Assembly (NCBI GenBank): GCA_033439685.1
Contig: JAUEDM010000004.1
Coordinates: 3,348,001 to 3,412,000, forward strand
Source of the DNA: Apodospora peruviana
Taxonomy: Eukaryota; Ascomycota; Sordariomycetes; Sordariales; Lasiosphaeriaceae
Length of the DNA stretch: 64,000 bases
Direction: 5' to 3'
How positions within the stretch are numbered: the first letter of the stretch is position 1; each line of letters opens with the position of its first letter. The notes beneath the pieces were generated by a model, which was not told the origin of the DNA, ran no database searches, and saw only the letters and a list, made by a program, of their open reading frames with translations. Below, piece by piece: positions 34,885-46,665 of this stretch. The position numbers and the translations under genes are program-made.

Positions 34885-36831
34885 ATGGCCAACCGCGCGC
34901 CCGACAGCGACAGCAGCGATTACGGCTACGACCTTACGGCCGAGGAGGAAGACGATATTTCCGCCATCGTCGACCACATCGCCCGTTCCTCGTCGCAACA
35001 ACCGGCCCCGACCCCGGCTCCCCCGGTAGAAAGCGCCCTCCACGGTATCACCGAGGAGGACTTGAGCTTCGATATCTCGGAGCTGGAATCCGAGACCCTC
35101 TACACCCACAATGCGCCCGACCCTGAGCCGGTGGCTGGGAGCAGCCAGCCGGGTACCCCGAGAGGTCCTACAGCCGGCACAGGCCCGAACGACAGGAGGC
35201 TATCCCCATCCGTGTCCGGGGACTCGGTCGCCCATCTGGCCCCGTTCGTCCAGAAGACGAAGCCACGTTCCATGCCTACCGCGATCGGAAGCGCGAGCGT
35301 ACGGTATCCAGACCGTAAGCCCCTCCTTTCCCTTAATTCTCTGTCGCAAGTAAGTTCTAACTGACTTGGAAAGCGATTAGTAAGCCGAGCGCTTTCCAAT
35401 GTTCCCGAAACAGCATCCGGCGGGTCTGCTGCCGCTATATTACAACCTGCTAGACAGGACGGGAACCTCCCCGCCGGCCAGGACACCAGGTCGCCCATCC
35501 TGCGCTTTCGCACGTTCCCTATGAAGCCGTTCTCCGTCTCCGATCTAACCGCCGGCTCCTGGTGCGAGCTCCAATACTACTACACCCTGACTAGACTGCC
35601 CGGTGGCAGGAAGACGCGGACAGCGGCCATGAAGCGCGGCTCAGAGGTCCATGAGAAGCTCGAGAGGGAAGTCTACACCCCCGTCGCTATCGACGTGAGG
35701 AAGCGAGAGGACGCCTTTGGGCTGAAGGTGTGGAACATCATCCAAGGGTTGCGCACGCTGCGGGACAACGGCCTGGCGCGCGAGCTGGAGGTCTGGGGTC
35801 TGATCGACGGGAACGTGGTCAACGGGATCATCGACGGACTGAGTTACGAGAACCCGGACCCGGAGCTCGAGGAGGACGTCGTCAGCAGCCGCGGGGGGAG
35901 CCAATCCTCTCAACAGGCTGGCGTGAGTGAGTTCTTTCCGACCGGGACAGCGGCCGACAAGATGGTCTTCATCACGGACGTCAAGACGCGCGCGACCAAG
36001 ACGCCGCCGTCGCAGACGCAGGTCCGCGGGACTATTATCCAGCTGTTTCTCTACCACCGCTTCTTGTCCGAGATGGCTTCGGACAAGCTGGATTATGTGC
36101 GAGTGTTTGAGCGCTATGGCCTCAACGTCGACGAGGCGTTTTCCGATGCCTTCATGGCACAGATTGGCGCCCTTCACGAGGAGATCTTTGCGATGTCCTC
36201 CGAAGAGGAAGACGCAGATACTTCGATAAATACTTGGTCGACGAACAGCGAAGTCGAGTCTGCCGCGACAACCGACTACGTCTCGGCCATATCCTCGCCC
36301 TTGAAACTGGCAGATACGACCATCAAATATCGCACTCTCCGCGCACTACTACCGCTGCTAAAATTCGAGATCCAGCTCACTTTCCCCAAAGGCGCCAGCA
36401 GCGTCGGCCAGATCGTAGCGGTCGAGTACCGTTACCGACAACGCGGCCGCCGCGGCGTGCAGGAAATTAAAAAAGAAGAAGATGATGAGGAGGACGACGA
36501 CGAAGAAGCCGAGAGGAAGCGGAGGAACGGATCCGTCATTTGCGTTAATAGCCACTTTGTCGAGCAGGAGATTCTGGACCTGTACCTCAAGGACAACATG
36601 CAGTGGTGGCGCGGGGAGCGCGAGCCGAGGGGCGTCGCGCTCGACGAGGCCTTTAAGTGCCGTACTTGCGAGTTTATCGGGGACTGCGAGTGGCGTGACA
36701 AGCTGGACCAGGAGGCGCTGCGCAAGGCGAAAGCTAGTGCAAAGCAGAAGGGGATGGGGAAGGGTAATGGGAACGGGGAGAGCAGCCAGAAGAAGTTGAA
36801 GGAGAAGGTTTCTGCACCTACACCCTGGTAA
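34885..36831 (+). CDS. EXO5: Exonuclease V (Exo5/Dem1), iron-sulfur single-strand DNA exonuclease
   Basis: PD-(D/E)XK nuclease that trims single-stranded DNA in mitochondria or nucleus. Two exons, intron 35315-35380 (66 bp, phase 1), 626 residues. The four cysteines that hold the 4Fe-4S cluster are in the family arrangement: C205 in WCELQYYYTL and C570, C573, C579 in KCRTCEFIGDC. Nuclease residues include D343 and K345 in ITDVKTR, preceded by the GIIDGL strand. The N-terminal 200 residues are acidic and disordered. An unusual acidic/basic insert (KKEEDDEEDDDEEAERKRR) lies before the last helix region. Start ATG 34885 (MANRAPDSDSSDYGYDL). Identification is firm. Confidence 0.93.
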
Positions 36832-37545
36832 CCTGCCCATATGTGCTTCGGCTTTTGGAGTTTGTTGTCCTTGTTTGGACTTGTCCTCTTCTCTACCTTA
36901 TACATGTAGCTACCTTATCTTTGGTCTTATATGACTGATACCTCCTTTTGATACCCCTTATCAAGAACGATTTTGATACCCCTTATCAAGGACGATTTTG
37001 ATATAATATCGCTTTTTGGTCGGAGTAAGACGTCAAGTCAATACATGAGAGTCGTAAGCGCCAGACCAGTCTTTTAGTTGAGTTCGAAGCCGTTGATATT
37101 CCTAATTCTCTCGAAGACAACAACCCCGTTTTTATGCCCCGCGTTGAACTTGGCCGGAAAGTGTTTTGACTTTTGACTGTTCTCCAACGAGGGGCATTGT
37201 GGGGATTGATCCACCCTAGCTTTTGCATGCGCCAGGCTGCGGCAGGCCAATCACAGCCTGTGTATAAATACCCCGGCACACCGGATGGGATCATCTCACC
37301 CTCCGGCGAAAAAGTTACGTCTGGTGCCACCTGCAGCTCCGTGATGCGGGACAGCTGCCTGCGCATGCGGCTAGAGGTGAAGCTTTGAAATTATTATTGC
37401 CAACCTTGAGAAGCTCGCAACAACCTACGACCACGACCACTCTACCCGACGACGACGTGTTTTCTGATCGAGTCACCGAACCGAAAAGAATACCCTCGCT
37501 ATTCTTTAATATACCAAGACCGAAGTCCGATTTAAGGTTGTTATC
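36832..37545. other. Intergenic region upstream of CCT1
   Basis: Contains a short tandem duplication of TTTTGATACCCCTTATCAAG about 24 bp apart at 36946-36990, and the CCT1 promoter with CCACGACCAC-like sequence near 37430. Confidence 0.6.
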
Positions 37546-39392
37546 ATGGGTTCTCTGTTTGGGCAGCCGGGCAACGGCCAGCTGTTCCTGGGCGGACAAA
37601 AGATCTCTGGCGCTGATATTCGGGACCAAAACGGTGAGCGGGCATGGCGCGATCGATAGGTCACAACCTTTTGGAGGTCTGTCTTGCTGACTTGACCTTC
37701 TTTTCCGTGCAGTTCTGGCCACGCAAGCGATCGCAAATGTCGTCAAGAGCTCATTTGGCCCCAGCGGCCTGGATAAGATGATGGTGGATGATATCGGCGT
37801 AGGTCTTCTTGCTCGGGGATTCAAGTCTACAGTTGCGCGCGATACTAACAAGACTCAAATAACAGGATGTCACAGTCACCAACGATGGCGCCACAATTCT
37901 CAGTCTACTCGATGTCGAGCACCCGGCGGGCAAGATCCTGGTCGACCTCGCGCAACAACAAGACAAGGAGGTGGGCGACGGTACGACGTCAGTTGTCTTA
38001 ATCGCGGCCGAGTTGCTGCGGAGAGGAAACGAGCTCATGAAGAATCGGATACACCCGACAACCATCATCACGGGCTACCGGCTGGCCTTGCGCGAGGCAG
38101 TCAAGTACATGAACGAGCACATCAGCATCAAGGTGGAGAACTTGGGCCGGGAGTCGCTGCTCAGCATCGCCAAGACGTCCATGTCCAGCAAGATCATCGG
38201 CGCCGACTCGGACTTCTTCGCCAACATGGTCGTCGATGCGATGCAGGCCGTCAAGATGACCAACAACAAGAACGAGACCAAGTACCCGGTTAAGGCGGTC
38301 AACATCCTCAAGGCGCACGGCAAGGGCGCACTCGAGTCGATTCTCGTCAAGGGCTACGCGCTGAACTGCACTGTCGCGTCCCAGGCGATGACGACCCGGG
38401 TAACGGACGCCAAGATTGCGGTCTTGGACATGAACCTGCAGAAGGAGAGGATGAAGCTTGGCGTACAGATTACGATCGACGACCCGCAGCAGCTGGAGCA
38501 GATCCGCGCAAGGGAGTCGGGCATGGTGATTGAGCGCGTTGAGATGATTCTCAAGGCTGGCGCCAACGTCATCCTGACGACCAAGGGTATTGATGATATG
38601 GTGCTCAAGCTGTTCATCGAGAAGGGTGCCATGGCGGTGCGTCGGTGCAAGAAGGAGGACCTGCGCCGCATCGCCAAGGCCACGGGCGCGACCATGCTCA
38701 GCACGCTATCGGATTTGAATGGTGACGAGAAGTTCGAGACGTCGTACCTGGGCCACGCCGAGGAGGTGTCGCAGGAGCGCATCTCAGACGACGAGTGCAT
38801 CCTGGTCAAAGGCACCAAGGTGCACTCGTCGGCATCGATCATTCTTCGGGGGTCAAACGACTACCAGCTCGACGAGATGGAGCGGTCGGTGCACGACAGC
38901 CTGTGCGCGGTCAAGCGGACGCTCGAGAGCGGCAGCATCGTGCCGGGCGGCGGCGCGGTTGAGACGGCGCTGCACATCTACCTAGAGGAGTTCGCGGGCA
39001 CGGTGGGCTCGCGCGAGCAGTTGGCAATTGGCGAGTTCGCGCAGTCGCTGCTGGTGATCCCCAAGACGCTGGCCATCAATGCGGCCAAGGACGCGTCGGA
39101 GCTGGTGGCTCAGCTGCGGTCCCGGCACGCGCTGTCGCAGCGCATCGCCGAGGGCGAGGCGAACGAGGACGAGAAGACGGTGGCGCGCAAGAAGGCGTAC
39201 AAGAACTACGGCTTGGACCTGATGAAGGGTAAAGTGGTGGACGAGATCAAGGCCGGCGTGATGGAGCCGAGCATCAGCAAGATCCGGCAGCTCAAGAGCG
39301 CCGTGGAGGCGTGCATCAGCATCATGCGGATTGATACCCTGATCAAGTTGGATCCGGAACAGCAGGCCGAGGATGATGGGCATGACCACTAG
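37546..39392 (+). CDS. CCT1: TCP-1 alpha subunit of the cytosolic chaperonin CCT/TRiC
   Basis: Group II chaperonin subunit that folds actin, tubulin and WD-repeat proteins. Three exons: 37546-37633, 37713-37798 and 37866-39392 (introns 79 and 67 bp), 566 residues. Start [21 protein letters not shown]-site motifs are present: [16 protein letters not shown] and [10 protein letters not shown]. The alpha-subunit identity rests on the sequence [20 protein letters not shown] and the late [15 protein letters not shown] insert, which other CCT subunits lack. The C-terminus ends in an acidic/His tail (EDDGHDH). Confidence 0.94.
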
Positions 39393-40699
39393 TTCTCTAT
39401 CTACAGGAAAGGGAATGCGGGAGTCTGTTCATAGAGGCGCAAACGCCAACCAAAAGAGGATTGTATGACTCGACTGCCTGTGCCAATTCCAAGAGGTGGT
39501 TATAGACAGAGATATCGGGCCGTGTGGTTACTTGCTGCTGCACGCGTACATAAAGACCAACTTGGAGGGTTGATGACGTTCAACCCCGGGTGGACTGCGA
39601 TTACGTAGCAAACTGGGTACCAAGCTCACCCACAAATCAAGAATATCATGTAATAGCAAAGCACAAGAGAGCTGGTCGTATGTAACGACGACGTAGGCTG
39701 TATGTTCCGCCTCATGTATGTTGCACCGTGTAAGTCCCATGAAAGCCCTCGAATTGTTCAAGTTGATTGGTTGAGCTGGCCGACAATGACCGATGTAGCT
39801 AAAGAATGAGTGTGACAAACGGGAAGGTCAGATGTCCCCTCGTCGAACCAGTTTTTTACGTCATGAAAAGAAGAGGAATCGTTGTAAACCGGGTCCCAGT
39901 CCCCGTGTGCCCGGACATATATCTCGGATTCGCTGTGCCGCCCCGCGCCGGGTGGTCGGTGGTATCCCCTCAAAAGAGGAGAAGCCGATGATATGCGCCG
40001 CCCATGCCCGGAATGACTGCAGAACGATCGATCAACAATTGGAGGTCCAACGAATTATCTGTAAGTATAAACTGACATGTCGTTAATAAGAGTTGTAGTA
40101 CGTCTGTATGGATTTTATCTGAAGGGGAGGGATTACAGGGTAGGAGAGGGCTGAACAACATCAAATCTGGCTGCTTGGAGGAGTTAGCTTTCGTGCAAAT
40201 TTAGAAAACTGGGTTTCTTTGTTCAAACACTTTTATTATGAACTTTCAACTCGAAGAACGCAAACTTAAATATACCTTGATTCTCGGATCCTGGCGCTGC
40301 GGGTTAAGTCCCAGGGCTGCATGAACGTTCCTGCCAGGGGTGATCTCGTGGAGACTGGCTCCTGCAGGTCAAATCAGTCACCTGGAAGCTTTGAGGAACC
40401 GAAGCTTTTTAAATCTCCAAGCTCCCGACGCTGACACCATCCTTTCTTTTCTTCCTATTGCGTACCTGACTTTCCTTCATGGTTCCCTACAGGTCTCTCT
40501 TCCAGTACCATTGTATCTCCCCCCCGACACTACAGACTGAATATTAGACATCCATTTTAGAAACTCGAGCTTCTCCACATTTATCTTGGTTGACTCGTTC
40601 CCGGACACCCATCTGCAGATCTCCTTTCCCGCCTCCAAAACGGCAACAACGACAGCATCAGGAAATTAAACCAAAAAAACAACCACCGCAAAAGAAAAA
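39393..40699. other. 1.3 kb intergenic region
   Basis: No gene supported. The last 250 bases before 40700 are pyrimidine-rich and then A-rich (AAACCAAAAAAAC), like a leader of the following gene. Confidence 0.55.
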
Positions 40700-41917
40700 A
40701 TGGGCTCCTCTCCCCCAGACGTGGGCTCCCCATCCTTGATTCTCACCCGGCCCACGCCCGCCGAGCGCACCAAAGTTTGGACAATGACGCACCCAAAGTG
40801 GGGAGCCGCGCTCACTCTCGACGACTACCTCGGCCGCGAAGTCTACCTGACCACAGTGCCTCTAGCCAAAGACGGCGGCCTGACGCAGTGGATCCTCACC
40901 GACTCGACTTTTCCGCCAGACCAGCGACCAATTCTCTCATCCTGCGAGTCGCTTCGCAAGCGCGCCCTCTCCGCCTCTTCTTCTTCGTCAGGTGAACTGA
41001 TAGAGGGCATCGCGCACGGCATCGCGTCCGTCTTTACCGATCCGCAGTATCGCGGCCGCGGCTACGCAAGCCGCATGATGCGAGAGCTGGGCAAAGTTCT
41101 TCGTCGGTGGCAGGTCAAGGACAAGAACGACCAGCAGTCAGAGACATCATCTGATGCAAGTGGACCGGAATCGTTGTTTTCAGTGCTGTACAGTGACATC
41201 GGCAAGACTTTCTACGCGCGGAACGGATGGGCGCCGCACGCGAGCAGCCATGTTCAGTTTGCGCCTGTTCACGGTGCCTCTAGCGGGCTCGAGCCGCAAA
41301 ACGGGTACCGGACCACTTCTCAGAACGTGGCGAAGCCGATCGGGTATCATGAGCTGGCGGAGCTGTGCAGTGTTGATGAAAGGCTGTTAAGGGAGACGCT
41401 TAAGCACCGAGTCACCCAGGAGGGTAAGAAGAATGCTGCTGCAATTCTGCCTGATTTGGACTCGCTGCTCTGGCATCTTATGAGAGAGGATTACATGACC
41501 AAGCACATCTTTGGACAGACGCCTGCTGTAAAGGGGGCTGTTTGGGGAGAGGAAAAGGGGAAGCGGATGTGGGCGGTGTGGACGAGGGGGTATTATGGAG
41601 GGCTGGAAAAGATTGAAGGGAATACCTTGCATATCTTACGGTTTGTGGTCGAGGATGAAGGAGCGGAGGTGGAGTGTTTGAGGGAGGGATTCAGGTCGAT
41701 TGTGCAGATTGCGCAGGCTGAGGCGGCCGAGTGGCGATCCCAGGATGTGCAGATGTGGAATCCGACGCCTCTAACGAAGAAGTTGGTGGAGGGCTGTGGG
41801 CTGGAGTATGAGTTTGTTGAGAGGGACAAGGAGAGTATTGCCAGTTTGATGTGGTATGGGGAGGGGCAGAGTGAAGAGGTGGACTGGGTTGCTAATGAGA
41901 AGTATGGGTGGTGTTGA
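40700..41917 (+). CDS. LYC1: GNAT-family N-acetyltransferase, LYC1-like
   Basis: Intronless, 405 residues, start ATG 40700 (MGSSPPDVGSPSLILTRPT). The acetyl-CoA loop of the GNAT fold is visible as VFTDPQYRGRGYASRMMREL, with the R/Q-x-x-G-x-G/A pattern. The long C-terminal domain (VWTRGYYGGLEKIEGNTLHI and WNPTPLTKKLVEGCGLEYEF) follows the pattern of Yarrowia Lyc1, a lysine N6-acetyltransferase of lysine breakdown. The substrate is inferred from family resemblance only. A Ser-rich insert (SASSSSSG) sits before the GNAT core. Confidence 0.8.
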   Translation: MGSSPPDVGSPSLILTRPTPAERTKVWTMTHPKWGAALTLDDYLGREVYLTTVPLAKDGGLTQWILTDSTFPPDQRPILSSCESLRKRALSASSSSSGELIEGIAHGIASVFTDPQYRGRGYASRMMRELGKVLRRWQVKDKNDQQSETSSDASGPESLFSVLYSDIGKTFYARNGWAPHASSHVQFAPVHGASSGLEPQNGYRTTSQNVAKPIGYHELAELCSVDERLLRETLKHRVTQEGKKNAAAILPDLDSLLWHLMREDYMTKHIFGQTPAVKGAVWGEEKGKRMWAVWTRGYYGGLEKIEGNTLHILRFVVEDEGAEVECLREGFRSIVQIAQAEAAEWRSQDVQMWNPTPLTKKLVEGCGLEYEFVERDKESIASLMWYGEGQSEEVDWVANEKYGWC

Positions 41918-42410
41918 TCATTGCCTGCACATTATAATAGGATACGTAAACATACCTTGCTCTTTGAGAATGCAAGCATAGGACTGTTGGTTGGCCAATA
42001 GTCGAAGCTGTCTGTTGGAGAACGAGGAGACTCGAGTATCTAGTAGATACCTTAGGTTGGTCCCTAGACGAAGATAACGTCTCACCTATTACTCTCTCTC
42101 TCTCGGAAAGAATATCGAGTGGCTTAAGGCAGTTATTTGAATACATGGTGGATTAAAAGGCTCCCATGATATAAAGCAGGCATGGCAAATAATACCCTCC
42201 CTGTTTTTTCCTCCAGTTCCGTCCAAATGTGTTTCAACTCTCCAAATCGACGACCACCCATTCTCAAAAGTAATCACGTAATCCCCAGACGCCTTTAATC
42301 GGCCCAGACTAGTCCAGATTAGCGCCGGCTCAGCTTGGGTTGGTATCTGCTCATTTAATTTGTCGAAAAGCTCAGAAATGATGAAGCATCTACCACCAAA
42401 CATGTCCTAT
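41918..42410. other. Convergent intergenic region
   Basis: 3' flanks of the acetyltransferase and the secreted-protein gene. A CTCTCTCTCT tract lies near 42093. No gene seen. Confidence 0.55.
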
Positions 42411-42889
42411 CTAGCAAACAACCTTGAAGCCCAAGAAGCCAATTGAGTTATCAACTAGGCAAATGCTGGTGCCGCTGGGGTGCGCCACATCATTGCCGCA
42501 CCAGGTGTTTTGGTACGCGTAGAGGACGCAGTTATCCCCATCCCACGAGAGGCGATGGACAATTTTGGCCAGTCCGTCGCCTCCGACGAACGTGATGCAC
42601 TGGCCGTTGCCTGGGTTGGCCCACGTCCATCCCGGGTTACCAGAACAGCCGCCCGAGGATCCTGTCCACGCCTTCAAAGAGCCGGTGACTCGCTTGGCCC
42701 TGTGGCGAGTGACTGTGAGTTCCAAGTGGCTGCCTGGAGAGGTATGCCTGGAGTGGGAACTTACAAGAGTCCATTGCTCTTGTCGGGAGCCGCCTCGGCC
42801 GCGGAGGTATCAACTGCTACAGGCGTACCGGTGACCGCACCTAAAGTAGCGAGGAGTGTGAGAGCGAATGCGACAAGTTGAGTCTTCAT
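42411..42889 (-). CDS. Cysteine-rich secreted protein with Kex2-cleaved propeptide
   Basis: 137-residue precursor: signal peptide (MKTQLVAFALTLLATLGAV), a short acidic pro-segment, a dibasic LAKR site at 42-45, then about 92 residues with six cysteines (GGCSGNPG, GNGQCITF, GDNCVLYAY, TWCGND, SICLVD, KVVC). The intron 42700-42764 (65 bp) must use the acceptor CCACAG to keep frame; this junction is what creates the Lys-Arg site. The mature part is rich in Gly and Trp with no basic cluster. The family is not recognised. Arrangement suggests a small secreted effector-like or antimicrobial protein, which is inference. Stop at 42411. Confidence 0.78.
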
Positions 42890-43844
42890 AATTTCGGCTG
42901 GAAAGGCGAGTATTGCGCTCGATAGGATTGAGGTCGATGTTGGTAGTGATAAGTTCAGGGTGAAGTCGGCTTGGTGTTGAGAAGATGCTTTCTCAGCCAT
43001 GAAATGGGGTGACCTGACGGCCTCTTTTATATTTCGCCGTCCCCAGCAACTCTTCCGTCCTCCTCAGAGATGTGGCTGCTCGTCGCACCCGGCTTTGATG
43101 TATCACGAGACCATGCCCAAGTCTGGAAAGTCCTGAGGCCCTTACTCATATGCTCCACTTCTGTATGCTGCTTAGCAAACATACGTATTGAACACCCAGC
43201 TCGGATGGGGTTTGTATCGCGAGGAATACTACCAGACGTTGACAGAAACGGTAGCGTTGACCGATGATCGTTCCATTCGAGGAATGCGAGCCTCGAAAGC
43301 CCCTTACGAATCATGAGCGTGTACAGTCTCAATCTGACAAACCATTTCTTGGCGTGTTAGCATGCATGCACTCGACGTATATAATGCCTTGTGGGTGGTA
43401 TCTTAGTCATCCTGGATTACCTACCCAATGGTTATTACAGTAACTCGAGATGTGTGGCTTTTATTACCTATCACGCGGTTAAAACGCAAGGTCGATACGA
43501 GATGGAGGATGAGCTGGGTGTGTCTCGAGTAGCTGGAGGGTGTGTGGTGGGTATCAATTGGAAGGGTCTGCTAAACAATTGCTCCATAAAATATAAGAAA
43601 AGAAACGGAAAAAGTGTCTCGGTCACCAACTTGGAAAAGTTGTGAGGAATCAGGCTCTCATTTCGCTATCCTATTTACAAGTGAAGGATGGTGGAGAAGG
43701 GAAGTCTTCGATCATGCATAAATGCTGTTCGCTATTGATTTCGTTCCCGCACCCCATCGTGCGCCAACGACAGTCGCGAACATTGCAGGCCAATAAATAT
43801 GTCCGCCAGGAATCAAGCAAACTGATCCCCACTACCGGAACCTT
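42890..43844. other. Intergenic region
   Basis: Upstream of the secreted-protein gene and downstream of the transporter gene. A TATATAA-like element at 43376-43382; short ORFs only. Confidence 0.5.
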
Positions 43845-45446
43845 TTACTCGTGAGAAAAGCTCCTCTCGGCATACTTCCAGTACCTTGGCGCCGACCACT
43901 TTCGCAGCGCCTTCCCCTTCCAGACCATAACCAGAAACGTCAGCGTGCAGCCCAGCGAAAGGAAGCCGGCCATGATGAAGCAACTCTGCAGGCCCATGTT
44001 GGTGTACCACGGCGTGATGCCATAAGAGATGGCGAAACCCAACGTGTTGCGGATGATGATGATAGCCGTCGTTGTTTCCCCGCTGATATCCTTGAAGCAG
44101 TCGACATTGTACGACAGCGCAACCGAGCCGCCGGCGACGCAACTGAAAGTCAGAATCCCCAACCCGACCGCCAGTCCAGCCCAATGGATCTCGTGCTGCG
44201 CGCCGACCCCCCAGAGAATCAAGCCCACGCACGACATGAGCGATGTGAGGAGAAGCGGCCAGAGGCGCTGTTCCGGCTCGCGGATGCCGTTGTTCCGCCG
44301 CGCGAGCCAGAGCGTGATGCGGTCGGCCGCGAGTCCGGCCCAGAGCGCCCCGATACCCGCGCCTATGATGGGGCCCGTGTAGATGCAGCCCACGAGGCCG
44401 GTCGACCAGTTATACGGCTCCGAGCTGAGGACAGGGCTGGCGGTGCCGTTGATCACGTTGTACCACGAGAGATTGATGCCGTAGATGAAGCCGGCCCAGG
44501 CGACGGTGGGGAACTGGACGATGAAGGCGAGCGGCAGAAGCATGGCCTGGAACATCTGCTTGTTGGTCGGGCGGTTGGGCATCGCGCGGTACGGGGCAAG
44601 CTTCTGGAGGTAGGTGCGCTTGGGAGGGAAGGCAGCGGTGTCAGGGTCCATGATGCTGTTGCCGGCCGAGATAACCTTAAGCTCAGTGGCAGCAGGTAAT
44701 GGCTCCTCGTCCTCGAGACCCTCGAGGGTCTTGCGGAAGTACATGGTCTCCTCCAAGCCAAAATAGAGGATGAAGAAGCAGACAGCCGCAAAGATGGCGC
44801 CGAAGTGCATCGTCCACCGCCACCCAAAGGCCTCAGCAAACCAACCAGCCACCAACGGCGCGAAGAAGTTGGAGCCGAACAGGCAAAAGACGTACAGGCT
44901 CATCCAGGCGCCACGCTCGTGCGCGAAGAACATGTCAGGAATGCTAACCTCGGGCAGCGACTCTATCGGCGAAACGAAAAAGCCCAGCAGGATGCGGTGG
45001 GCGTACCACTCCCCACTCGACTTGGAGTAGGCGGTCCAGACCATCAGCGGCACCGTTGCCAGCGTGGTAACCAGATAAGTCCCACGGCGGCCGTAGGTCA
45101 TGGAGATGGGCTGCCAGAACAGACACCCGAAGCCAAGTAAGAGGAACATGACGCCCGTGCCTTGGACGAGGTCGGCCGTCGAGATGCCCGTGTCGCGCGT
45201 GATGTCGGCCAACACCGAGTACTGCAGCGTGGAGGGGAAACCGACGCCAAAGACGTACACCATCACCATCAGGGCCTGGAATCGCTTACGGGCGGGGCTC
45301 CAGTTCAGAGGGTCCTCCGGGTCGTCGCTGGGACGGGGGATCAGCTCGATACCATCGCGGGACTTGGCGCTCGCCTGCTGCTCGCCGACGTCAACGAGAT
45401 GGATGGTGCCCGGGATGGCGGTAGGGTGCGTTGTGGCCGATACCAT
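43845..45446 (-). CDS. Major facilitator superfamily transporter (DHA1-type)
   Basis: Intronless, 533 residues with about 12 hydrophobic helices. The N-terminus has the fungal drug/H+ antiporter pre-helix signature DDPEDPLNWSPARKRFQ. A loop 2-3 motif (SMTYGRRGTYLV) corresponds to the G-x-x-x-D/G-R-R/K signature. A long cytoplasmic loop between helices 6 and 7 contains EGLEDEEPLPAATELK. The NxxxGFAISYG-like end region and GITPWYTNMGLQS are typical of this fungal branch. The substrate cannot be predicted. Neighbouring amidase and transporter might both serve nitrogen scavenging, but this is only positional. Start ATG 45446. Confidence 0.9.
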   Translation of the reverse strand: MVSATTHPTAIPGTIHLVDVGEQQASAKSRDGIELIPRPSDDPEDPLNWSPARKRFQALMVMVYVFGVGFPSTLQYSVLADITRDTGISTADLVQGTGVMFLLLGFGCLFWQPISMTYGRRGTYLVTTLATVPLMVWTAYSKSSGEWYAHRILLGFFVSPIESLPEVSIPDMFFAHERGAWMSLYVFCLFGSNFFAPLVAGWFAEAFGWRWTMHFGAIFAAVCFFILYFGLEETMYFRKTLEGLEDEEPLPAATELKVISAGNSIMDPDTAAFPPKRTYLQKLAPYRAMPNRPTNKQMFQAMLLPLAFIVQFPTVAWAGFIYGINLSWYNVINGTASPVLSSEPYNWSTGLVGCIYTGPIIGAGIGALWAGLAADRITLWLARRNNGIREPEQRLWPLLLTSLMSCVGLILWGVGAQHEIHWAGLAVGLGILTFSCVAGGSVALSYNVDCFKDISGETTTAIIIIRNTLGFAISYGITPWYTNMGLQSCFIMAGFLSLGCTLTFLVMVWKGKALRKWSAPRYWKYAERSFSHE

Positions 45447-46665
45447 GTTGCTTATTTATATCCTGTCTTTGTTCCTCGTGGAACTATGGAAAGATGAAGA
45501 TGGTGACAACACCAGGCGTTGCCAAAGATAGGTATGCTCCCCTTCCTTTCTCTGGCTGCTCACCACCAGCTCGGGGACGACAAGAGCAATAAATACTAAA
45601 CTCATCATTAGTTTATAAGACACCGCTCTTGCTACCATTGATATGGCTATCATGCCAAGTTGGACAAAAGCGCAGTAGCACGGCAGACGCTCCGGCAATG
45701 ATAACCAGTCATAGATTCCTATCTGATTTATTTCGGGAGTTTCATGTTGTCATACGTCCCTAGCGGGAGCATGGGCGGTAAGTGCAACGGTACTAATTCT
45801 CGACATGCTATTAGCAAGAGCCAGTCCTTCATTACTCCTTCATTACTTTGCTTGCCCTGCTAGCGTCGTTTCCTGGACTGCTAACCACCCCTTTTCACCT
45901 TTTAGATACCAAGCTTGATAGCCACCGGTATCGAGTTTTGACTACCGAATCCCCCTCAATACTTGCCTGCCATTTGTTCAACAGCACTGCAGATGGTTGC
46001 TACCCAGGATGCCCATGGATCCACACCTCCGTTATCTTAGCTCCAAGTACACAACACAGCATCTCTTAGACCAAACAAGTAATAGTCTGGCGGAGCACCC
46101 CAGCTTTCAGAATCAGCCGGAGACAGAAAGTGGACCGGGCATATCATGTCTCCACTGCCGCAGGTTATATGGGACAAGATTGCCCTTCCCGGAAAAGGTC
46201 TACCTACTTATCGGCGGCGATGACCATGGAGATTATCTGCCTATCACGGAGCTTCGTGAGCGCAGCTAATGCTTTGGCTACCTAGGTAGTTACCACATTA
46301 GCGGCAGGCGGAGCGGGTTCCCGAATTTCGTCCGGGCTGCATATCGACGTGTTGGGACATGTTGACAGCACGATAGGCTGACGACGTCGGAAAGTGGAAG
46401 ACATCCGCGATTTCACCCCCTCCTCTCCAGAGATCTTGGAGTTAAGACTAGCCCGATATCAGATCCGCGAAGGAATACTTGGCGATCAACGATAACGTAA
46501 CTCGATATTCATCACTGCTCTTGCAGCCAGATGATCAACCCCGCGTTTGACGATGAGCGGAGGAGGAGGAGAAGAAAAGACGGAGAAGATGACCTCCTAG
46601 CTTCGGCCAGAGGTTCTGGGTTGATAAAGCGCCCTTCCCAGCCGGGAAGGGACGATAGATCCTAG
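45447..46665. other. Divergent promoter region between MFS transporter and amidase
   Basis: 1.2 kb between head-to-head genes. It contains GATAA sequences (for example near 46490 and 46622) that could serve GATA-type nitrogen regulators. No gene supported. Confidence 0.5.
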
